From: CAZIKF01 sp964539825
Lineage (GTDB): Bacteria > Muiribacteriota > UBA6191
NCBI GenBank assembly: GCA_964539825.1
Contig: CAZIKF010000022.1
Location: 1-64,000, forward strand
Length of the DNA stretch: 64,000 nt
Reading direction: 5' to 3'
Under the pieces are notes generated by a model, which had not been told where the DNA came from, did no database searches, and saw nothing but the letters and a program-made list of their open reading frames with translations. A program made the translations under genes and the position numbers. Below, piece after piece: positions 35,839 to 45,139 of this stretch. Numbering within the stretch: position 1 is the stretch's first letter; each line of letters starts with the position of its first letter.

Positions 35839-36564
35839 ATGCGTGCCATTGTAATACTACAAGCAAGAATGTCCTCTACCCGTTTCCCGGAAAAGATGAT
35901 GCGGTTGATTTCCGGATTACCACTCTATCTCTATGTTTACCAAAGATGTCAGGTAGTTAGAGGGGTTTCAGATGTAGTTTTGGCTACTTCTGATGAACCT
36001 GAAGATGATGTTCTCGCGCAGCACGCTCTGGAGAGCGGGTGCAAAGTGTTTAGAGGGAGTCTGGATAACGTACTTCAGCGTTATATAGAGTGCGCGAAGT
36101 CCTTTGAAGCCGATGTGATTGTTCGCGTTTGTGGAGACTCTCCATTCCTTGATGTACAATGGATTGGACGAAAGATCGAACATTTTTTCTCAAATACGCT
36201 AGATTATGTAGGATGGGATCATCAGGAGTGTCTTCCTGGCCTGGATTCAGAGATAGTCAGGTTGGACCTTTTGGAGCAAATCATTTCCTCTTCACCCACT
36301 GAGGAAGAACGAGAACATGTCACAGCACAGATTCGCAAAAATCCCCAATCCTTTCGCTCCGAATTGTATCGCTGGGAAGATATGAGTGACGCCTTACGTG
36401 GAATGAGTCTCACTGTGGATACCAGGGAAGATTGGGAGAGAGCTTCCTGGATTTCTCGAGTTCTATCAGAATGGGGGATGGGATTACGGTATTCATCGAA
36501 AGACGTTGTCAGGGTTCTCAGTCATCTCATAACACCACAGAAAGCAAGACACCTGAGGGGGTAG
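35839..36564 (+). CDS. spsF: SpsF-family cytidylyltransferase
   Basis: A 241-residue nucleotidyltransferase of the SpsF family, related to CMP-KDO and CMP-sialate synthetases. The start IVILQARMSSTRFPEKMM gives the nucleotide-binding loop, VVLATSDEPEDD and VFRGSLDNVLQRY follow, and RVCGDSPFLD carries the metal-binding Asp. SpsF proteins are usually linked to sialic-acid-synthase-like genes in spore-coat and flagellin glycan clusters and are thought to activate a sugar acid with CTP. No NeuB-type synthase is in the window. It heads a six-gene plus-strand operon. Confidence 0.88.
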   Translation: MRAIVILQARMSSTRFPEKMMRLISGLPLYLYVYQRCQVVRGVSDVVLATSDEPEDDVLAQHALESGCKVFRGSLDNVLQRYIECAKSFEADVIVRVCGDSPFLDVQWIGRKIEHFFSNTLDYVGWDHQECLPGLDSEIVRLDLLEQIISSSPTEEEREHVTAQIRKNPQSFRSELYRWEDMSDALRGMSLTVDTREDWERASWISRVLSEWGMGLRYSSKDVVRVLSHLITPQKARHLRG

Positions 36565-36565
36565 G

Positions 36566-37462
36566 ATGCTCTACAATTTTCCCAAACGCGTGGAGATTGA
36601 ACTCGTTAGCGACTGCAATTTGCGCTGTGTTTACTGCCCGAGGCACCATGTCAATGATTTGACGGGGTACATGGATTATGAACTCTTCCTCAGGCTCATC
36701 GACGAGATATCTTCCTATTCTGACCGCATTATCACTCTCCATCGCAGGGGAGAGAGCTTGATGCATCCCAAATTTGTGCAGATGTGCTCCTATGTGAAGG
36801 ACAAGTTCCAAGAGGTACAGATTGCGACCAACGGAACCTTGCTCAATAAGCCTAGAAGTCTGGCCATAATCGATGCCGTGGACTTTGTTTCCTTTAGCAT
36901 TGATCATCCGGAAAATTTTGATAAGACTCGACTGCCGGCGAAATACACTTCCGTAGAAAGTAATATTCTGAAGTTTTTGGATTGGAACCAGGGCAAGGTA
37001 AAAACCCAGGTTTCAATGGTTCAGATCGATGATACCCCCGACCATTATGTGGAGGAATTTAAAGATTTGTGGGAAGGGAAAGTAGATCGAATTCGAGTCT
37101 ACCAGGAGCATTCGAAGGGGGGAGTTTTCGGCTCTTTAGAGAAACCTAGAATTGAGCGTAAGCCCTGCATGATGCCCCAATATGAATGCCTTGTTTACTG
37201 CGATGGCAAGATTGGGCGGTGCAACCATGATTGGAATGGCGATCCCATGGGTGATGTGAATACCCATTCGCTCTTAGATGTTTGGCATGGCGAAAAGTAC
37301 CTGGATTTACGAAGGCAGCATCAGTCTTTGTGTATTACCGATAAAGTATGTTCAGGCTGTGATTCCTGGTACCCAATCGAAGGTGTTCAGGATACGGGGG
37401 AAGTTCTAGAAAATGTGTCCTCCAGTGAAAAGGAAAGCCCTCGTGAGGCAATCGAAGTCTGA
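36566..37462 (+). CDS. Radical SAM/SPASM enzyme
   Basis: A 298-residue radical SAM protein. The 4Fe-4S/SAM motif is CNLRCVYC near residue 17. The C-terminal SPASM-type cysteines include CMMP, CLVYCDG, GRCNHD and VCSGCDSW. QIATNGTLL is the usual SAM-binding strand. Related proteins mature peptides or modify sugars. Lying between SpsF and a DegT aminotransferase, a carbohydrate substrate is plausible. GAGGGGG precedes the ATG. Its last 50 bases overlap the aminotransferase gene in another frame. Confidence 0.9.
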   Translation: MLYNFPKRVEIELVSDCNLRCVYCPRHHVNDLTGYMDYELFLRLIDEISSYSDRIITLHRRGESLMHPKFVQMCSYVKDKFQEVQIATNGTLLNKPRSLAIIDAVDFVSFSIDHPENFDKTRLPAKYTSVESNILKFLDWNQGKVKTQVSMVQIDDTPDHYVEEFKDLWEGKVDRIRVYQEHSKGGVFGSLEKPRIERKPCMMPQYECLVYCDGKIGRCNHDWNGDPMGDVNTHSLLDVWHGEKYLDLRRQHQSLCITDKVCSGCDSWYPIEGVQDTGEVLENVSSSEKESPREAIEV

Positions 37463-38609
37463 AGCTTCAATTCCGCTAGCCAGGCCTTTTGCATTTGAGC
37501 AGGAGATTGCCGCGGTCGAAGAAGTTCTCAAGTCTGGCTGGTGGAGTACAGGCCCGGCCGTAGGACAGTTTGAGAAGGAAGTCTGTGAATATCTTGGCGG
37601 AGGTCTGGAAGCAGTAGGACTGAGTTCATGTACAGCAGGTTTATTCTTGTCTTTAAAGGCCTTGGGAATCGGAGCAGGGGATGAAGTTTTGGTCCCGACC
37701 CTCACTTTTGCAGCTACCTCCCATGTAGTAGAGTGGTGCTCAGCAACTCCTATTTTGTGCGACATCGATCCGCAAACCTTAAATCTCAGTGTCTCCTCTA
37801 TGAAGGAGAGAGTTAGTAAGAATACTCGCGCGATCATACCGGTTCATATAGCCGGGTATCCCTGTGAGATGGATACCATTATGGAATTTGCCCGTACTCA
37901 TAACTTAGCGGTAATTGAGGATGCTGCTCATGGGATCGGAACGAGTTACAAGAATACCAAGATCGGCCACCACGGAGATTGTGTAGTTTTCAGCTTTTAT
38001 GCCACCAAAAACCTTGCTTGCGGGGAAGGCGGAATGGTGGTCAGTAAGGACAAGTCTCTACTGGAAAAGATTCGATCCCTGGCCTATTTTGGAATCGATA
38101 AGAAGGCGTATGAGCAATATGAAGGCAGGGGGTCCTGGTACTATCAAATCAGAGACTTGGGCTATAAATTCAACCTGGACCAGATTCATGCGGCACTGGG
38201 TAGAGTACAGTTGAGAGGACTTGAGCAAAAGAACAGCAGGCGAAGGTACATAGCTGATCGCTATGACACGGGAATTAATACCGCTATCAAAAGACCTGTT
38301 TACGATAAAATGCATACACATTCCCGTCATCTTTATCCCATTCTCTTACCCAATGGAATGGATCGAGATCACTTCATATCATGCCTGAAGAATCGGGGAA
38401 TTGGGACTAGCGTCCATTTTATCCCTCTCCATAGACATTCGTATTTTGCGGATCGTTGGGACGCATGCAATTTCCCTTCCGCTGAATCAATCGCCGACGG
38501 CCTGGTTTCGCTACCCATGTTTCCGGAATTGGATGATACGGAGGTAAGTCGAGTCATTGAAGGAGTAAATATGGTTTGGGAGGAGGGTCACCATGGGTAT
38601 GCTTACTGA
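37413..38609 (+). CDS. DegT/DnrJ/EryC1 family aminotransferase, copy 1
   Basis: A 398-residue PLP-dependent sugar aminotransferase. The PLP lysine lies in FSFYATKNLACGEGG. Family stretches are GWWSTGPAVGQFEKEV, VLVPTLTFAATSHVVEW, VIEDAAHGIGTSYK and LGYKFNLDQIHAALG. These enzymes aminate nucleotide-linked keto sugars with glutamate. The start at 37413 has GGGGGAAG upstream but overlaps the radical SAM gene by 50 bases. It is followed, also overlapping, by the dehydrogenase-like gene. Confidence 0.92.
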   Translation: MCPPVKRKALVRQSKSEASIPLARPFAFEQEIAAVEEVLKSGWWSTGPAVGQFEKEVCEYLGGGLEAVGLSSCTAGLFLSLKALGIGAGDEVLVPTLTFAATSHVVEWCSATPILCDIDPQTLNLSVSSMKERVSKNTRAIIPVHIAGYPCEMDTIMEFARTHNLAVIEDAAHGIGTSYKNTKIGHHGDCVVFSFYATKNLACGEGGMVVSKDKSLLEKIRSLAYFGIDKKAYEQYEGRGSWYYQIRDLGYKFNLDQIHAALGRVQLRGLEQKNSRRRYIADRYDTGINTAIKRPVYDKMHTHSRHLYPILLPNGMDRDHFISCLKNRGIGTSVHFIPLHRHSYFADRWDACNFPSAESIADGLVSLPMFPELDDTEVSRVIEGVNMVWEEGHHGYAY

Positions 38610-39906
38610 GCTACTCAAGGACAAGGTTGTCGGAGTTTGGGGGATGGGCTATCTGGCGTACACCTATATGCTCCACCTTCAATCCAATAATTTTCAAATC
38701 CGGCTCACCGATCTTTCCGAAGAAAATATCAAGCTTTACCGGAAGGGAAAGTATCCCATACCTGAACAACGTCATCTCTGGTCAGAGACTGGGCACTTGC
38801 CTCCTCTCGATTTTTCCCAAATCGAGGTTATCCAGGATCCTGAGCAAATGTTTACAGACCTGGTTCACGTTCACATTATTTGCCTTCCATCCCGCTATCT
38901 CGATGGGGGCTACAATGCCAATCTATCCAGGATAGCTGGGATCTTTGCTCAAAACTCAAGTGCAGATCATCAACCCCTTGTGATTTTCCAGTCTGTATCG
39001 GGTCCGGGTTCAGTTGAGCGGGACTTTGAACAAAAGTTAGGAAATACTGCCTCCCGATATTGGATAGCCACTGCGTTTAGGAGTGACTGGAACCTGGAGG
39101 AGTTTGTTTCCTCCAAGGGGCCACAGATTGTTGCCGCTACTACTCAGGACGCTCTCATCTGCATTCAGGATTATTACGCCATGCTAGGGATGAAAACTAA
39201 AACAGTAGGAACTCTAAAGGAAGCGGAGTTTTTGGAAAACGCATGCAATGCTCTTGAATTTTTAGTCAGTGCATATCTCAATGAACTATCTCAAGCATAT
39301 CCAGGGATCAATGTGACCAGGCTGGCACCGTTAATTATTGAGGGGTCCAGGCTTGATCATTGTGCTCCAGGGTTGGGTACGGGAGGCTTTCGAATGCCTA
39401 TAGCCATTGATCATCTCATTCGAGAAAGCCCATATAGCGATCATCTTTCGTTCTTGAACGAGGGTAGTGACGTAAACCTTTCCTCGATGATGCTTTATGT
39501 AGACTATGTAAGACGGAAGGGGTATGAACGCGTTCTCCTCCTGGGAGTACGTTCCACCCAGGAGCTCATTTTGTCTCCTGCTCTAGTCATTGCCGAGAGC
39601 TTGCTCAAACTTGGTGTCGGGGTTGGTGTACACGCTCCCCATTATTCTCCCGCAAAGCTTTCGACTATAGTATCCGGATCTTCCTATTTCACTTTTCCAG
39701 AGGGCGATTTTGGACGGTACGACGCGATATTTCTGGTGTCTGATTATCCGGAATATCGCATGATCTCTCAGGACTTTGTGGAAGGCAATATTGCTGGGAA
39801 GGTAGATTTGATTATCGATAATTGTGGGTCATGGTCCAGGCTTTCATTTGGAGAAAATACTCGTTATCACCGTGTGGGTGATGGGTCATTAGACCTGATG
39901 GGGTAA
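38593..39906 (+). CDS. Nucleotide-sugar dehydrogenase-like protein lacking catalytic residues
   Basis: A 437-residue protein with the three-domain plan of UDP-glucose/GDP-mannose dehydrogenases: an N-terminal NAD loop (VVGVWGMGYLAYTY), a central helix (AEFLENACNALEFL, about residue 213) and a C-terminal UDP-binding domain (YERVLLLGVRSTQELILSPA). The motif G-x-G-x-G-G-x-C around residue 260 reads GLGTGGFRMPIAID, so the thioester-forming Cys is absent. The central helix has Glu where the family has Lys. Four-electron oxidation to a uronate therefore seems unlikely. It may be a non-redox enzyme, a two-electron dehydrogenase or a scaffold. Confidence 0.8.
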   Translation: MGMLTELLKDKVVGVWGMGYLAYTYMLHLQSNNFQIRLTDLSEENIKLYRKGKYPIPEQRHLWSETGHLPPLDFSQIEVIQDPEQMFTDLVHVHIICLPSRYLDGGYNANLSRIAGIFAQNSSADHQPLVIFQSVSGPGSVERDFEQKLGNTASRYWIATAFRSDWNLEEFVSSKGPQIVAATTQDALICIQDYYAMLGMKTKTVGTLKEAEFLENACNALEFLVSAYLNELSQAYPGINVTRLAPLIIEGSRLDHCAPGLGTGGFRMPIAIDHLIRESPYSDHLSFLNEGSDVNLSSMMLYVDYVRRKGYERVLLLGVRSTQELILSPALVIAESLLKLGVGVGVHAPHYSPAKLSTIVSGSSYFTFPEGDFGRYDAIFLVSDYPEYRMISQDFVEGNIAGKVDLIIDNCGSWSRLSFGENTRYHRVGDGSLDLMG

Positions 39907-39913
39907 ATTCAAA

Positions 39914-41635
39914 ATGTGCGGAATCGTTGGTTTTGTAGATCTCACAAGAAACCCCCGACATGGAGGGCGAGCTTATGTAGCTCGAATGCTGGAGAGAATT
40001 GCCTACCGGGGACCGGACCAGAGAAGTATTGGAGAATATGGGTCCATTGTTCTGGGAATGAACCGATTGAGCATCGTGGACCACGAGGAACATTCAATTC
40101 CATACGAGGACCCAATGGGGCACGGAGCCCTGGTCTATAACGGTGAAATTTACAATCATCAGGAAATACGGTCTGGACTGGGAGAGGGGATTGAATTCCA
40201 AACAGACTCCGATGCGGAGACAGTACTCTATGATTTCCTTAAGCGAGGTTTCAAAGGACTTCAAGAGTATAACGGCATGTATACTATGGCGTTTTTGAAT
40301 CGGCGCAGAAAAGAGTTGACACTAGTCCGAGATAAGGCTGGAGAAAAGCCCCTTTACTACGTAAAAACACCTCAATTTTTTGCATTTGCCAGCGAGATGA
40401 AGTGTCTTTTGGATCTCATTCATCCTGAACCGAATATCACTCTTGCTTATCGCGCCTTTGAGTTCGGAGTTGGCCGTGAAACCCTCTTTAAAGGGATTCA
40501 ACAATTATTGCCAGGGGAAATGTTGACCCTGAACCTCGAAGGCGAATGTCGCTTAAAGGATTATTGGAAGCTTTGGGATCGTGATTTGGAGATCCCGGAC
40601 GATGAAAAGAGGATTGAAGAAGATTTAACAGCCTTGATCGAGGATGCCATTCTTCTCAGAACTCGAAATTCGGTCCATCAATTTGCGATATTCACGGGTG
40701 GGGGCGTAGATTCAGCTTTGATGGCCTGTATCTCCAAGCCTGATCGACTCTACTATTGTCACTATGATTTGGGCGCTGCTTTTGATGAGCTGGATTATGC
40801 GCGCCTGGTAGCGAAAAAAATCGATCGCGAACTCGTAGTGGTAGAGCCTAAAAAGGAAGATTTTGAAAGAACCAGAGATAGAATCGCCTATCACTTGGAC
40901 ACCCCGTGTACATGGACTAGCTTTAGTCTTTGGATGCTTTTGGAAAGCTTGGACAAGGATATTCGGGTAATTATGACTGGTGAGGGTGCGGATGAAGCGT
41001 TTGCTGGTTATCATCGCTACCATCTCCTGCATCACGATGAACAGATCCATAGCCTGGACGCGATGAAAGAATACCAGTATCTGATTCAAAAGTATTATGG
41101 TAGTCCAGAGGAGCGCTACGTACGTCTAATCAATCGTTGTGATAATGTTTACGACCAGGAGGTCATGCAGTATTTGCATGAGGTCGTACGAGGCTATTTT
41201 GAAAATGCTGGTGGAGATGTAGTGCATGGTATGGGGATGAATGACTTCTACTCCACCATGCAAGTTCTTCTACAAATGTCGGATCGCCTGAGTATGGCAT
41301 TTTCTATTGAAAACCGTTCCCCATTTCTGGATCATAGACTGCTTGAATATGCGTTTAGGATGCCATCTTCCTATAAAATAAGGGAAGGTAGAACCAAGTG
41401 GATTTTGAAGAAAATATCACGCAAAATTATTCCCCATGAAATTGCGGACCGAATTGATAAACGTGGTTTTAGTGCTCCCTTAAATGTGTGGTTTGGATGG
41501 GAAAAGCTGGGAAAATATAATCGGGCTACCTATAGAAACCTGTGTTTTCAAGACTGGTGTACCAATTTTGGAATGACCACTGGAGGTGCTGATGTCTTAC
41601 CCTATATGCAGCCTGGGTTGGAGGCGCTGGGTTGA
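39914..41635 (+). CDS. AsnB-type glutamine amidotransferase, copy 1
   Basis: A 573-residue asparagine synthetase B-family protein. The mature N-terminal Cys2 (MCGIVGF), AYRGPDQ, LVYNGEIYNHQEI and DSDAETVLY form the class II glutaminase. The synthetase domain has FTGGGVDSA near residue 260, where the usual SGGxDS Ser is Gly, then VIMTGEGADEAFAGYH and IENRSPFLDHRLLEY. In surface-glycan loci such proteins amidate sugar acids or linked amino acids rather than make free asparagine. It sits between the dehydrogenase-like gene and a methyltransferase that starts inside it. Confidence 0.9.
   Translation: MCGIVGFVDLTRNPRHGGRAYVARMLERIAYRGPDQRSIGEYGSIVLGMNRLSIVDHEEHSIPYEDPMGHGALVYNGEIYNHQEIRSGLGEGIEFQTDSDAETVLYDFLKRGFKGLQEYNGMYTMAFLNRRRKELTLVRDKAGEKPLYYVKTPQFFAFASEMKCLLDLIHPEPNITLAYRAFEFGVGRETLFKGIQQLLPGEMLTLNLEGECRLKDYWKLWDRDLEIPDDEKRIEEDLTALIEDAILLRTRNSVHQFAIFTGGGVDSALMACISKPDRLYYCHYDLGAAFDELDYARLVAKKIDRELVVVEPKKEDFERTRDRIAYHLDTPCTWTSFSLWMLLESLDKDIRVIMTGEGADEAFAGYHRYHLLHHDEQIHSLDAMKEYQYLIQKYYGSPEERYVRLINRCDNVYDQEVMQYLHEVVRGYFENAGGDVVHGMGMNDFYSTMQVLLQMSDRLSMAFSIENRSPFLDHRLLEYAFRMPSSYKIREGRTKWILKKISRKIIPHEIADRIDKRGFSAPLNVWFGWEKLGKYNRATYRNLCFQDWCTNFGMTTGGADVLPYMQPGLEALG
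41620..41624 (+). promoter_or_regulatory. Shine-Dalgarno fixing a TTG start
   Basis: GGAGG seven bases before the TTG at 41632, which itself overlaps the stop of the AsnB-type gene. Confidence 0.7.
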
Positions 41636-42378
41636 GCCGTGAAAACCAGGAGAGAGAAACCTGGGACCATGCTTTTGAAGAAGCAAGTCGTCGCAAGGCG
41701 TTTAACCTGGCTCCCGCGGAACCGCTGGTTCGAAGTGTATCCTATTATCTAAGATCGCGGTTTACGGATGGTGAGTATCATCATCTGAACTTTCTGGAAA
41801 TGGGATGTGGAGCTGGTCCCAATTTAAGATGGTTAGCCGGACAAGGAATCCGTGTTCACGGCGTAGACATTTCTCCGGTTGCTCTCAAGCTCTGTCGTTC
41901 GGTTCTAGAAGATGGGATGGGGAGTGAGTGTGTGGGAGAACTCATCAGCGGCAGTGTCTGTGATGTCCCCCTTGAGAATGAGAGTATGGACGGCATCATT
42001 GAATCTAATGTGTTTCAGCATCTAGATGCCGCAGAACGTCAGAAGGCATTTCATGAAGTTTGTAGAATCTTGAAGCCCGGCGGAATCTTTGTTGGATATA
42101 TGCTCAGTTCTCAGCATCAGGTTTTCCAAGATCGCAAGAAGGATGAGCTTGAAGAAGATCCTGGTACACTGATCCTTAATGACGGCGGCAGTGCTTTTCA
42201 AATGAATAACCTGGGACTGTCCCATTTTTTTAACAAGGAAGAATTTACCCAGTACCTCAAAGGATTCCATATTGTGGATCCCTGTGAAGTGATCTACGAC
42301 CTACCGCTGGAGGAGTCAAAGAGAAGGGGATTTAACTCCTTTCGCCAGACTATGTGGAATCTTTACGCAATAAAATAG
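41632..42378 (+). CDS. Class I SAM-dependent methyltransferase
   Basis: A 248-residue methyltransferase. The core is FLEMGCGAGPNLRWLAGQGI, GVDISPVALKLC, GIIESNVFQHLDA and ILKPGGIFVGYML. A TTG codon is taken as the start because a perfect GGAGG stands seven bases before it and TTGA overlaps the previous stop. The acceptor is unknown. It ends the SpsF operon and converges on the PIG-L gene nine bases away. Confidence 0.83.
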   Translation: MSRENQERETWDHAFEEASRRKAFNLAPAEPLVRSVSYYLRSRFTDGEYHHLNFLEMGCGAGPNLRWLAGQGIRVHGVDISPVALKLCRSVLEDGMGSECVGELISGSVCDVPLENESMDGIIESNVFQHLDAAERQKAFHEVCRILKPGGIFVGYMLSSQHQVFQDRKKDELEEDPGTLILNDGGSAFQMNNLGLSHFFNKEEFTQYLKGFHIVDPCEVIYDLPLEESKRRGFNSFRQTMWNLYAIK

Positions 42379-42386
42379 AGCTACCC

Positions 42387-43058
42387 TTAGAGGAGTTTGG
42401 AACTGAGGGATCTTACGAGAGAAAAGGGCTCAGCGTAGGATACTCCCACTGTTGCGCCGCATGCCTTTGCGTAGGCTTTCAAACTTTCTGAGCTACGGGG
42501 ATGGGGAGCAGGCCGAGTCTCGCTGGTATAACAATCCATAGCACGAATCTTAAATTCAATTTCATCTTCAATATCTACGAAAAAGTTAGGTAGAAAAGGA
42601 ATGCTCAAGGGAGAGGAACCCCACTCGGTGGCAGAGGGAACGAAAAATGTATAGAGTGATTTAACACACTGGTTAGGCAATGGCCTGGTAGCGGTTAAAA
42701 CGGCTTCGTAGCACACTCGATGATCTCGGTTGAGATCCCCTGGATGATGGGTGAAAACAATTTCAGGTTTCAGTATTCCCAGGTATTTTTCAATGGTTTG
42801 AGTCACTTCAAGGAGGGGGATGGTTTCTAGCTGTTGATTGGGAAGTTTTTCAAATAGTACATCCCTGGTTCCTAGAATGACAGCGGCATGGCGAGCCTGT
42901 TCCTGTAATGCATCTATCATTTCCTCATCATAGCGAGTATCGCAGCCATTGGTCAGGAAGAGAACTTTAATCTGATGGCTCTTACTCCATTTCTTGATGA
43001 TTCCACCGCAGCCTAGAACCTCATCATCGGGGTGGGAGGCGATAATTAATATCTTCAT
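42387..43058 (-). CDS. PIG-L/LmbE-family deacetylase
   Basis: A 223-residue zinc-dependent de-N-acetylase of the PIG-L/LmbE family. The zinc ligands lie in ASHPDDEVLGCGG near residue 8 and in FTHHPGDLNRDH near residue 105. Family members remove N-acetyl groups from GlcNAc-linked small molecules or glycan precursors. With PseG-like and aminotransferase genes around, a diamino-sugar substrate is possible. It lies 96 bases downstream of the second AsnB-type gene on the same strand. Confidence 0.9.
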   Translation of the reverse strand: MKILIIASHPDDEVLGCGGIIKKWSKSHQIKVLFLTNGCDTRYDEEMIDALQEQARHAAVILGTRDVLFEKLPNQQLETIPLLEVTQTIEKYLGILKPEIVFTHHPGDLNRDHRVCYEAVLTATRPLPNQCVKSLYTFFVPSATEWGSSPLSIPFLPNFFVDIEDEIEFKIRAMDCYTSETRPAPHPRSSESLKAYAKACGATVGVSYAEPFSLVRSLSSKLL

Positions 43059-43154
43059 TGAATGTCCACGAGCGGTAGGATTCCTGGAATTTTACCACAG
43101 TTGAAAGATAACTGAGTTTGTCCAATTCTATTCAAAGGTAGACTTGAATTGAAG

Positions 43155-45059
43155 CTAATCTAGACTCCAGTTGGGAAAGAAGCGTTGAAACCAGAGTTCG
43201 AGATTGAGCAATTGCCACAAAACCATCTGGTGATTAGCGCCTTCGCTGAGGTGTTCTTCAAATATTTTAAGCACTAGCTCGGAATCTAGTAAATTGCGGC
43301 AACGCAGGCTTTCAGAGCTCAGAAGGTACTTCAAATTTTCTCTACTTTCCTGCCTGAACCAGGCATGAGATGGCGCATTGAATCCTACCTTTTCCTTTCT
43401 AAGTCGTACGTCTTCAGGAAGGATTCCCCGCATAGAATTTCTCAAGATCCATTTCCCCATCCCTTCCCTGATTTTCATGTTTGAGGGTAATCGGAAGCAA
43501 AATTCTACGAGGCGATGATCCAGGAAGGGAGTTCGGCTCTCAATGGAGTGTGCCATAGTGCATCGATCTTCTGTTTTTAAGATTGCTGGGGTAGATTCAT
43601 AGAAGAGCTCCAGGAAGAGTCTCCTGGTGAGGGAGTCTGAAAAAGGCGAATCCAGGCGGATAGCTGTTTTGAACTGATGACTCAATCCCCTATGAAATAG
43701 ATAGCCGTAGTCGGGAAACTTCTCCGTCTCTTTCTTCTTACCGGCCAAGAACTCGCGCCAGTATTCCTCGTGCTTTGGAATCTCACCAGGATCCCGCTTG
43801 TGATTTCTTTGCCAGTGAAGAATCTCCTGTTTACGCAAATCATCCATGCCTGCCGCGGCAAGGTCGTAGAAATAATACTGATAGTGATCCCAATATCCGC
43901 CGAGGAGTTCATCTCCCCCGTGTCCATTGAGCAGTACAGGAACACTCCTACCAGGAATACTTCTAGAGAGTAAAAAGGCTGCATACCATGTGACTGTACA
44001 GATTGGCTCGTCAAAGAATCCGATCATCTCTTCCACTGTTTGGCACAACTCGGTAGGATTGGGTCTCACATAGGTTGTAGGGGTTCGTGTGTGAGTAGCC
44101 ACAGACTCAATATATTTACTCTCATTAAACGCCCCTCTTTCTTCTTCCATGATTCCAGAAAAAGATTGAACAGGGATACCGAGTACCACCCTGGCAACGG
44201 CGGTGACAGATGTGGAATCCATACCCCCGCTTAGCAGAGTTCCCACGGGAACATCACTGCGAAGTCGAAGACGGATGGAATCGGTGAATAAATCTAGAAA
44301 CTCCGAGCTCAACTGCTCTGGATCTCCGTCTTGAAGGCGATCTATGGGTAGTGACCAATACTTCTGAACATTGCAATCCCAGTCTGACTCTAGAGATAGG
44401 AATGAACCTGCCGGTACCTGGTGGATACTTTCGAAAAAGCTATCTGGCTTCATATCACCATAGCGATAGCTTGTAGAGATGTAGCGATAAATTCGTTCGA
44501 GATTTGGTCTTGTGGATACCTCTGGATGAGCCAGAATTGACTTAATTTCGGAACCAAAAACAAAAATTCCATTATCCTGGTAATAATAGAGCGGCTTTTC
44601 GCCCAGGCGATCCCTCGAAAGGATGAGTTGATTTCGATCAAAATCCATGATGCAAAGAGCCCACATCCCGTTGAAGCGGGCAAAACAATCAGTTCCCCAC
44701 CTCTCAAAGGAAGCAAGTACTACTTCAGTATCGCCAGTACTTCGAAATCGGTGCCCGAGAGATTCAAGTTCGCTGCGAAGTTCACGGTAGTTGTAGATTT
44801 CTCCGTTATAGACCAGGACCATATTCTGATTTCGGCTGGAAAAGGGCTGATTGGATTCCTCACTGAGATCGAGGATTTTTAGTCTCCGATGGCCAAGGTG
44901 AACCGAAGAGCGTGGAAACTCTTGATTTTTCCAAGGGTAGGAATTTGCTCCCTGGTGATCCGGCCCCCTATGGACAAGGAGCCCGACCATATTTTTCAAT
45001 ACAGTTGACGAGGCATAGGAAGGGGTCTCTTTGAGTAGGAATCCAGTAAGGCCGCACAT
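43155..45059 (-). CDS. asnB: AsnB-type glutamine amidotransferase, copy 2
   Basis: A 634-residue asparagine synthetase B-family protein. The glutaminase Cys is in MCGLTGF, followed by VHRGPDHQGA, LVYNGEIYNYREL and GDTEVVL. The synthetase half has a canonical SGGMDST P-loop near residue 262, NGHGGDELLGGYWDHY and IESRTPFLDHRLVEF. Unlike copy 1 all ATP-loop residues are canonical. It may be true asparagine synthetase or a sugar-acid amidase; its place in the glycan locus favours the latter. Its 5' leader holds a TTTTCGG/CCGAAAA hairpin. Confidence 0.9.
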   Translation of the reverse strand: MCGLTGFLLKETPSYASSTVLKNMVGLLVHRGPDHQGANSYPWKNQEFPRSSVHLGHRRLKILDLSEESNQPFSSRNQNMVLVYNGEIYNYRELRSELESLGHRFRSTGDTEVVLASFERWGTDCFARFNGMWALCIMDFDRNQLILSRDRLGEKPLYYYQDNGIFVFGSEIKSILAHPEVSTRPNLERIYRYISTSYRYGDMKPDSFFESIHQVPAGSFLSLESDWDCNVQKYWSLPIDRLQDGDPEQLSSEFLDLFTDSIRLRLRSDVPVGTLLSGGMDSTSVTAVARVVLGIPVQSFSGIMEEERGAFNESKYIESVATHTRTPTTYVRPNPTELCQTVEEMIGFFDEPICTVTWYAAFLLSRSIPGRSVPVLLNGHGGDELLGGYWDHYQYYFYDLAAAGMDDLRKQEILHWQRNHKRDPGEIPKHEEYWREFLAGKKKETEKFPDYGYLFHRGLSHQFKTAIRLDSPFSDSLTRRLFLELFYESTPAILKTEDRCTMAHSIESRTPFLDHRLVEFCFRLPSNMKIREGMGKWILRNSMRGILPEDVRLRKEKVGFNAPSHAWFRQESRENLKYLLSSESLRCRNLLDSELVLKIFEEHLSEGANHQMVLWQLLNLELWFQRFFPNWSLD

Positions 45060-45080
45060 AGTTTGGGACTGTTTATCCTC

Positions 45081-45101
45081 TTTTCGGAAAAAACCCGAAA
45101 A
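45081..45101 (-). promoter_or_regulatory. Hairpin in the leader of the second AsnB-type gene
   Basis: TTTTCGG and CCGAAAA, a perfect seven-base inverted repeat with a seven-base loop, about 20 bases upstream of the ATG at 45059. It is AT-rich and may be an operator or a leader structure. Confidence 0.35.
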
Positions 45102-45139
45102 AAACTAAGTAAATTCGCGTAAAGTGTCGAGAAGGCGCT

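Noticed and set aside
35640..35849. A 69-codon minus-strand frame in the 316-base gap
   Set aside because: No Shine-Dalgarno, composition unlike a protein, and it runs into the start of spsF on the other strand.
45081..45101. Possible rho-independent terminator
   Set aside because: The stem is AT-rich with little GC and no T-run in the right place for either flanking gene; both genes start here rather than end.
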